NCBI GenBank assembly: GCA_050744865.1
Contig: JBOGHW010000051.1
Span: 1 to 64,000 of the forward strand
Reading direction: 5' to 3'
DNA from: JAKACA01 sp050744865
GTDB lineage: Bacteria; Actinomycetota; Acidimicrobiia; Acidimicrobiales; Bog-793
Length of the DNA stretch: 64,000 bases
Shown piece by piece: positions 60,088 through 64,000 of this stretch. Both the position numbers and the translations under genes were made by a program. The number at the start of each line of letters is the position of its first letter. Position 1 is the first letter of the stretch. Under the pieces are notes generated by a model. The model was not told where the DNA came from, did not search any database, and was given only the letters and a program-made list of their open reading frames with translations.

Positions 60088-61167
60088 ATGGAGCGTGAGA
60101 AGGCACTCGACATGGCTCTTGGGCAGATCGAGAAGCAGTTCGGCAAGGGGTCCATCATGAGGATGGGCGAGAAGGTCGGCGTCGGGGTTGACGCCATCTC
60201 CACTGGGGCCATGGCTCTCGACCTGGCCCTCGGTATAGGTGGGCTGCCACGGGGCAGGATCGTCGAAGTCTACGGGCCGGAGTCGTCGGGAAAGTCGACG
60301 CTGGCGTTGCACGTCGTCGCCGAGGCGCAGCGCAATGGTGGCATTTGTGCCTACATCGACGCCGAGCACGCGCTAGATCCGGTATACGCCAAGGCGATAG
60401 GAGTCGACATCGACGAGCTGTTCATCTCCCAGCCTGATACGGGTGAGCAGGGCCTCGAGATCGCCGACATGCTCATTCGCTCGGGCGCGATCGACGTCGT
60501 CGTCATCGACTCCGTGGCCGCCCTTACGCCGAGGGCAGAGATCGAAGGCGACATGGGTGACACCCACATGGGACTGCAGGCACGCCTCATGTCGCAAGCT
60601 CTCCGCAAGCTGACAGGAACGCTGTCCAAGTCGAACACCATCGCGGTTTTCATCAACCAGTTGCGGGAGAAGATCGGCGTGGTCTACGGCTCTCCCGAGG
60701 TGACTCCCGGTGGCCGTGCGCTCAAGTTCTATGCCTCGGTGCGCCTGGAGATACGGCGAGTCGAGTCGATCAAGGACGGCGCCGAGATGACAGGCAACCG
60801 GACCAGGGTGAAGGTAGTGAAGAACAAGTGCGCACCGCCATTCCGGTCGGCCGAGTTCGACATCATGTACGGCAAGGGCATCAGTCGCGAGGGTTCCATT
60901 CTCGACGTGGCCGTCGACTTCGGCATCGTGAAGAAGTCAGGCGCCTGGTACACCTACGAAGGTGAGCAGCTCGGTCAGGGACGGGAGAACGCCAAGCAGT
61001 TCCTGCGGTCGACCCCAGAGATGATGATCGAGCTCGATGAGCGCATCAGAGAACTCGTTCGTGAGCGGGAGACTCCGCCCCTCGAGATCGGCACTGACGT
61101 ACCGTTGGGCGAAGGGATCGACGACGACGAGCCGATCACTCTGCAGGTGGTTGAAGCTGGCGGGTAA
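60088..61167 (+). CDS. recA: Recombinase RecA
   Basis: 359 residues. GPESSGKST is the Walker A, with IEKQFGKGSIMRMGE near the start and the L2-region LRKLTGTLSKSNTIAVFINQ. C-terminal acidic tail present. It promotes homologous strand exchange and LexA cleavage. ATG 60088 is preceded by AGAGAGG. Regulation by the LexA boxes upstream is expected. No recX follows, which is unusual for this phylum. Confidence 0.97.
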   Translation: MEREKALDMALGQIEKQFGKGSIMRMGEKVGVGVDAISTGAMALDLALGIGGLPRGRIVEVYGPESSGKSTLALHVVAEAQRNGGICAYIDAEHALDPVYAKAIGVDIDELFISQPDTGEQGLEIADMLIRSGAIDVVVIDSVAALTPRAEIEGDMGDTHMGLQARLMSQALRKLTGTLSKSNTIAVFINQLREKIGVVYGSPEVTPGGRALKFYASVRLEIRRVESIKDGAEMTGNRTRVKVVKNKCAPPFRSAEFDIMYGKGISREGSILDVAVDFGIVKKSGAWYTYEGEQLGQGRENAKQFLRSTPEMMIELDERIRELVRERETPPLEIGTDVPLGEGIDDDEPITLQVVEAGG

Positions 61168-61322
61168 GAACTTGCGTCGCGCTCTTGGCAAGGGGTGGCG
61201 TCGAGGTGCATAATATTACGAACATGTGACACATGTGTGCGGCGATGGCGGTCGACTCGAGCACCTTCGGAATGGAAGGCACCGGACGAAGGAGGTGACA
61301 GTCGGCAGTCGTCGCCGTAGTG
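61168..61322. promoter_or_regulatory. recA downstream region: palindrome and orphan ribosome-binding site
   Basis: TAATAT (61211-61216) resembles a -10. ACATGTG-A-CACATGT (61222-61236) is a perfect 15-base palindrome. A 21-residue frame starts at ATG 61233 and ends at the TGA inside AAGGAGGTGA (61289-61298), which is a perfect ribosome-binding consensus with no start codon at proper distance. It may be a remnant of a lost gene, possibly recX (inference). Confidence 0.45.
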
Positions 61323-61952
61323 TCAGCGAGGGACGGCGGTGTGCTTGAACTCGTTGATCTCGGGCGTGTCGACGAACAAGTCGAGCACGTGGTCGATGGT
61401 TCTGCGGGCCAGGGCTGCATCTCCCTCGGGTCGCGTCATGATCCGCACGAAGGCTGCCTTCTCGTGGACGATGAAAGTAGGGACCCCCCAGACCGAGTGG
61501 TCACGCTCGGCTTCGTCGTGCTCCTTGCGGAAAGTGTCGAGGCTCCAGCCGCTCTCGATCTCCCCGAAGACGTACTCGGGATCGGCTCCAGCCGCCTCCA
61601 GCGTCTTGGCTAGCTGACCCTTGTCGCGAAGGTCGCCTCCTTCGTCGTGGCGCAGGGCGAACAGCGCCCGGTGCACGGCTAGGAACCGCTCCGGCATCTT
61701 GTCCCTGACGACCAGCCCCGCCTCGATTGCCAGCAGGTCAGGGCGCCGCGCGTCGTCGTCGAAGGCCGAGGCGGCGCCTTCTTCCAGATGCATCTGAGTG
61801 AGCGAGAACGGAACGAACGTCACGTCGAAGGGCGCTCCGGCTTCGAGTGCGGCGATGACGTGTTCGTGGGCGTTGCGTGCAAATGGGCACCGGTAGTCCC
61901 ACGTGATCGCAAAGGCAGCTGACGGAATCTTGGTGTTGTCGAGTGGTGTCAC
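61323..61952 (-). CDS. DsbA-family oxidoreductase-like protein (FrnE type)
   Basis: 209 residues. Thioredoxin-like fold of the DsbA/FrnE family: WDYRCPFARNAHEHV at the active-site position, then a helical insert and the cis-Pro strand WGVPTFIVHEKAAFVR. The CPFA motif has just one cysteine where CPWC is usual, so it is not a normal disulfide oxidase and may use glutathione-like or mycothiol substrates, or be an isomerase. GTG 61952 is the likely start. It is cytoplasmic, with no signal peptide. Confidence 0.8.
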   Translation of the reverse strand: MTPLDNTKIPSAAFAITWDYRCPFARNAHEHVIAALEAGAPFDVTFVPFSLTQMHLEEGAASAFDDDARRPDLLAIEAGLVVRDKMPERFLAVHRALFALRHDEGGDLRDKGQLAKTLEAAGADPEYVFGEIESGWSLDTFRKEHDEAERDHSVWGVPTFIVHEKAAFVRIMTRPEGDAALARRTIDHVLDLFVDTPEINEFKHTAVPR

Positions 61953-62000
61953 ACAGTGGTCAACGCGTGGTGGCCCTCGGGGATTCCATGAGCAGCCCCC

Positions 62001-62087
62001 GGTGCCACCGCCTGCTAGCTGGTGACACCGCCTGCCAGCCGGTGCCACGGCCCGGCACCCAGCCGGTGCCACGGCCCGGCAGTCTGG
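62001..62087. repeat. Four imperfect tandem repeats
   Basis: Units of 20, 20, 24 and 23 bases starting GGTGCCACCG or GGTGCCACGG (62001, 62021, 62041, 62065). The last two are nearly identical. They lie between divergent DsbA-like and GNAT genes. Confidence 0.7.
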
Positions 62088-62144
62088 ACGTTGGCATGAG
62101 CCAGGGCGCCACCCTGCCGGGGTAGCGTCGGTGAGCTGCAGAAC

Positions 62145-62150
62145 TACCAT
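62145..62150 (+). promoter_or_regulatory. -10 element of the second GNAT gene
   Basis: TACCAT, seven bases before GTG 62158. Confidence 0.5.
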
Positions 62151-62157
62151 CGGGCTG

Positions 62158-62784
62158 GTGGTCGACCGTCCAGGAGTCAGCGTCGCCGTCAGGCGGGTCG
62201 AGCTTGCAGACGTCGACGCCTTGAGCGCATCGCTGGCCCGTGCGTTCTTCGACGACCCGGTCACCGAGTACTTCTTCCCCCATATGCACGATCGGTCCCG
62301 CCGGCTCGAGCGCTACTTCCGTTTGCATCTGCGGACTCTGTTCATACCGAGAGGCGAGGCTTGGACGACGCCCGGCCTCGAGGCCGCGTCGATGTGGATG
62401 CCGCCCGGGACTCGCCAGCCATCCCTCCGACAGGCGCTGGCCCAGCTGCTGCCGATCGTGGCGATATTGGGTGGCCGGGTCTCCAAAGCGAGCCGCTTGG
62501 TGCATCTGCTCGAGAGCCATCACCCACGAGCCTCCCACTACTACCTGGGCGGCCTCGGGACGGACCCTGAGGCACAGGGAAGGGGTTACGGCTCGGCTCT
62601 CCTGGACGTGGTGCACTACCGCTGCGACGCCGAGGGCTTGCCGAGCTACCTCGAGAACTCCAAGGAGCGGAACCTCGCCTTCTACCACCGTCACGGTTAC
62701 GAGGTCATCGGCGACCTCGTCCTTCCCGACACCGAGTCCCCGCTCTGGCTGATGTGGCGGGAGCCAGGGGCTGGCTCTGCCTAG
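62158..62784 (+). CDS. GNAT-family N-acetyltransferase
   Basis: 208 residues. The acetyl-CoA loop is LGTDPEAQGRGYGSALLDVV and the C-terminal block is FYHRHGYEVIGDL. It resembles the GNAT protein of the macrodomain operon (shared ARAF, DDP, EN..N and RHGYEV features), so the two may be distant paralogues. Substrate unknown. GTG 62158 is chosen by the -10 element; a GTG at 62131 is an alternative. Its 3' end overlaps the LysR stop by four bases on opposite strands. Confidence 0.8.
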   Translation: MVDRPGVSVAVRRVELADVDALSASLARAFFDDPVTEYFFPHMHDRSRRLERYFRLHLRTLFIPRGEAWTTPGLEAASMWMPPGTRQPSLRQALAQLLPIVAILGGRVSKASRLVHLLESHHPRASHYYLGGLGTDPEAQGRGYGSALLDVVHYRCDAEGLPSYLENSKERNLAFYHRHGYEVIGDLVLPDTESPLWLMWREPGAGSA

Positions 62785-63737
62785 AGCGGCGACTGGCGGG
62801 GAGGCACGCTCGGGCGTACTCGATCCGGCGGCACGGCAGTGAGCCCCGGCGGAAGAGAGGCCGCGTTGAACACGATCTCTGTCAGCATGTCCAGGACGGC
62901 CCTGACCGGGGCCGATGGCAAGGTTTGTGGCCTCTGCGCCACGCCGACGAGCCGTTTGGGGATCTCCTTCACGTGGATGATCGACCAACGATCCATGAGA
63001 TAGCGAGGGACCGCCGTCGCAGGCAAGATAGCCGGGCCGTAACCTTCGAAAGTGAGGGTGGCGATGAGGCGGGTGCCGTCCACCTCGGCCTTCGGCTGCA
63101 GATGGACGCCTACGGAGGCGACCCTCTCGTCCAGCTCGCGCCGGAACGCCGTCCCTCTCCTCGGCAACAGGATCGGCAGCTCGTCCAGCTCGGCGACGGA
63201 GATCTCCCCGCGCCGGGCGAGGGGGTGATCCCGGCTCGTGACGAGGACGAGCTCTTCTTCGAACAACGGCGTCAGCAGCATGTCATGCGAGGAGTGCAAG
63301 TTGAGCACGGCGACGTCCACCTGGCCGGTTGCGAGCTGAGCCTCCAGGGCCGTCGTAGTGGACTCGACGAACACGAGGCGCAACTCTGGGAACCGTAGTG
63401 GCGACACGTCCAGCAGCTGGGGGACGAGCCAGCGCGCCGTCGTACCGATGATGCCGATGCGCACTGTCCCCGCAACCTCGTGCTGGAGGGCGAGCACGTC
63501 AGCCCTCAGTGCGTCGAGCTCGCGCTGTGCGCGCCGCGCCCGGGCCACGACTATCTCGCCGGCCGACGTGAGGGTGCAGGACGCCCTGTCGACGAGCGTG
63601 ACGTTCAGCGTGTTCTCGAGCTTCTTGACGTGAGCCGACACGTTCGACTGCACCGTGTCCAGCAAATTTGCCGCCCCCGAGAAGGAGCCGGCGTCGGCGA
63701 CTGCCACCAAGGCACCGAGTTGGCGAATATCCATCAC
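62781..63737 (-). CDS. LysR-family transcriptional regulator
   Basis: 318 residues. N-terminal winged helix: MDIRQLGALVAVADAGSFSG, AANLLDTVQSNVSAHVKKLE. The effector domain begins TVRIGIIGTTARWLVPQLLD near residue 92 and includes DVAVLNLHSSHDMLLTPLFE and TLTFEGYGPAILPATAVPRY. The target is not evident; LysR proteins often regulate a divergent neighbour, which here is the 6C RNA/HAD locus. The GTG at 63737 or the ATG at 63734 is the start. Confidence 0.88.
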   Translation of the reverse strand: MMDIRQLGALVAVADAGSFSGAANLLDTVQSNVSAHVKKLENTLNVTLVDRASCTLTSAGEIVVARARRAQRELDALRADVLALQHEVAGTVRIGIIGTTARWLVPQLLDVSPLRFPELRLVFVESTTTALEAQLATGQVDVAVLNLHSSHDMLLTPLFEEELVLVTSRDHPLARRGEISVAELDELPILLPRRGTAFRRELDERVASVGVHLQPKAEVDGTRLIATLTFEGYGPAILPATAVPRYLMDRWSIIHVKEIPKRLVGVAQRPQTLPSAPVRAVLDMLTEIVFNAASLPPGLTAVPPDRVRPSVPPRQSPL

Positions 63738-63769
63738 TAATAACGATACTAATTATCACTACCATATGC

Positions 63770-63798
63770 TTGACAGATTGTGTGATTGAGAGCACAAT
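63770..63798 (+). promoter_or_regulatory. Promoter of the 6C RNA
   Basis: TTGACA (63770-63775), a 17-base spacer, then CACAAT (63793-63798). The best sigma-70-type promoter in the window. Confidence 0.75.
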
Positions 63799-63804
63799 GT
63801 TTTC

Positions 63805-63895
63805 TGTTACAGACCGCAGGATCCAGTTGGACCCCCCTCCAACCCTGTTGAGTCTCTAAGAAGGGGCCGGCTCCCCCCCGCCGGCCCCTTCTTTC
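63805..63895 (+). ncRNA. 6C RNA (actinobacterial small RNA)
   Basis: Two hairpins with cytosine runs in the loops, the hallmark of the 6C motif. The first is GTTGGA (63826-63831), loop CCCCCC, TCCAAC (63838-63843). The second has 14 perfect pairs (63858-63871 with 63880-63893) and loop TCCCCCCC, then TTT. Expected length is about 90 nt from the promoter above. In Mycobacterium tuberculosis the 6C RNA (B11) lies beside a HAD-family phosphatase gene; here a HAD gene starts 75 bases downstream, so position is conserved too. Confidence 0.88.
63858..63895 (+). terminator. Intrinsic terminator, second hairpin of the 6C RNA
   Basis: A 14-bp perfect stem starting AAGAAGGGGCCGGC, an eight-base C-rich loop and a short T run. 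Confidence 0.85.
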
Positions 63896-63966
63896 ATGTC
63901 CGGGAGGCGGATCGAACGTTGACGGGTCCCAGATCGCCCAGGCCTGCGCCAGCTAACGTCAATCGT

Positions 63967-64000
63967 GTGGGCCGTATCGCAGCTGTCTTCGATCTCGACC
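63967..64000 (+). CDS. HAD-superfamily hydrolase, N-terminal start only (partial)
   Basis: Only 11 codons are present, reading GRIAAVFDLD after a GTG start. FDLD is HAD motif I with the nucleophilic aspartate. TAACGT lies seven bases upstream as a leaderless -10. Synteny with the 6C RNA suggests the HAD-IB phosphatase (SerB-like) that neighbours it in mycobacteria. The rest is outside the window. Confidence 0.7.
   Translation, partial: MGRIAAVFDLD

Noticed and set aside
61323..61952. recX downstream of recA
   Set aside because: The only gene here is on the opposite strand and is a thioredoxin-fold protein.
62001..62087. Possible CRISPR array
   Set aside because: Four contiguous imperfect units without spacers and no cas genes nearby.

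Overview
The window is a high-GC chromosome segment from an actinobacterium, most likely of the class Acidimicrobiia (inference). Supporting signs are the rimO-pgsA-cinA-recA neighbourhood, a 6C RNA beside a HAD phosphatase gene, a SmtB/Zur zinc operon, LexA boxes of the CGAAC-N4-GTTCG type, and many genes whose start codon lies 6-7 nt after a TANNNT -10 hexamer (leaderless transcription). No rRNA, CRISPR array or replication origin was seen.

Left end (1-2.5 kb): the 3' end of an ISL3-family insertion sequence, a small membrane protein and a decayed fibronectin-III/Ig surface-protein gene.

2.6-14.7 kb: an integrative and mobilizable element of about 12.05 kb in a tRNA-Arg(TCT) gene. The tRNA 3' end is repeated as a perfect 20-bp copy at 14687-14706. 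Joining the two element ends on paper rebuilds a 10-bp inverted repeat around that core, as expected for the attP of a large serine integrase. The left half is one minus-strand operon: a coupling-protein-associated membrane subunit, a VirD4/TraG-like ATPase, a replication-relaxation protein, a small coupled ORF and the serine integrase, whose last codons run antisense through the tRNA. The cargo half carries a PD-ExK nuclease overlapping a zinc-finger-containing DNA methyltransferase (a probable undescribed restriction-modification pair), then a helix-hairpin-helix protein, an HNH nuclease and a Cys-rich protein, each with its own leaderless promoter. A truncated recombinase just outside the right end suggests an older tandem element.

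14.7-33.4 kb: accessory and regulatory genes with much decay: two ECF sigma loci (one with a frameshifted anti-sigma gene), a methyltransferase, a chloramphenicol-phosphotransferase-like kinase, a VOC protein, PIN-toxin and GNAT/hydrolase pseudogenes, a zinc ABC transporter divergent from smtB-zur, a 1203-residue cyclase/ATPase regulator, and a third sigma/anti-sigma pair whose anti-sigma protein ends in a predicted seven-bladed disulfide-pinned propeller.

33.4-64 kb: mostly core genes: two UvrD-type helicases, a GGDEF protein, cystathionine beta-synthase plus a gamma-synthase-type enzyme with an Rrf2 regulator, an alpha/beta hydrolase / membrane Mur ligase / D-Ala-D-Ala-ligase operon, a GH1 glycosidase with galactokinase, a CoA transferase, rimO-pgsA-cinA, a macrodomain/GNAT/winged-helix operon divergent from recA across two LexA boxes, a DsbA-like protein, a second GNAT protein, a LysR regulator, the 6C RNA and the start of a HAD phosphatase gene.
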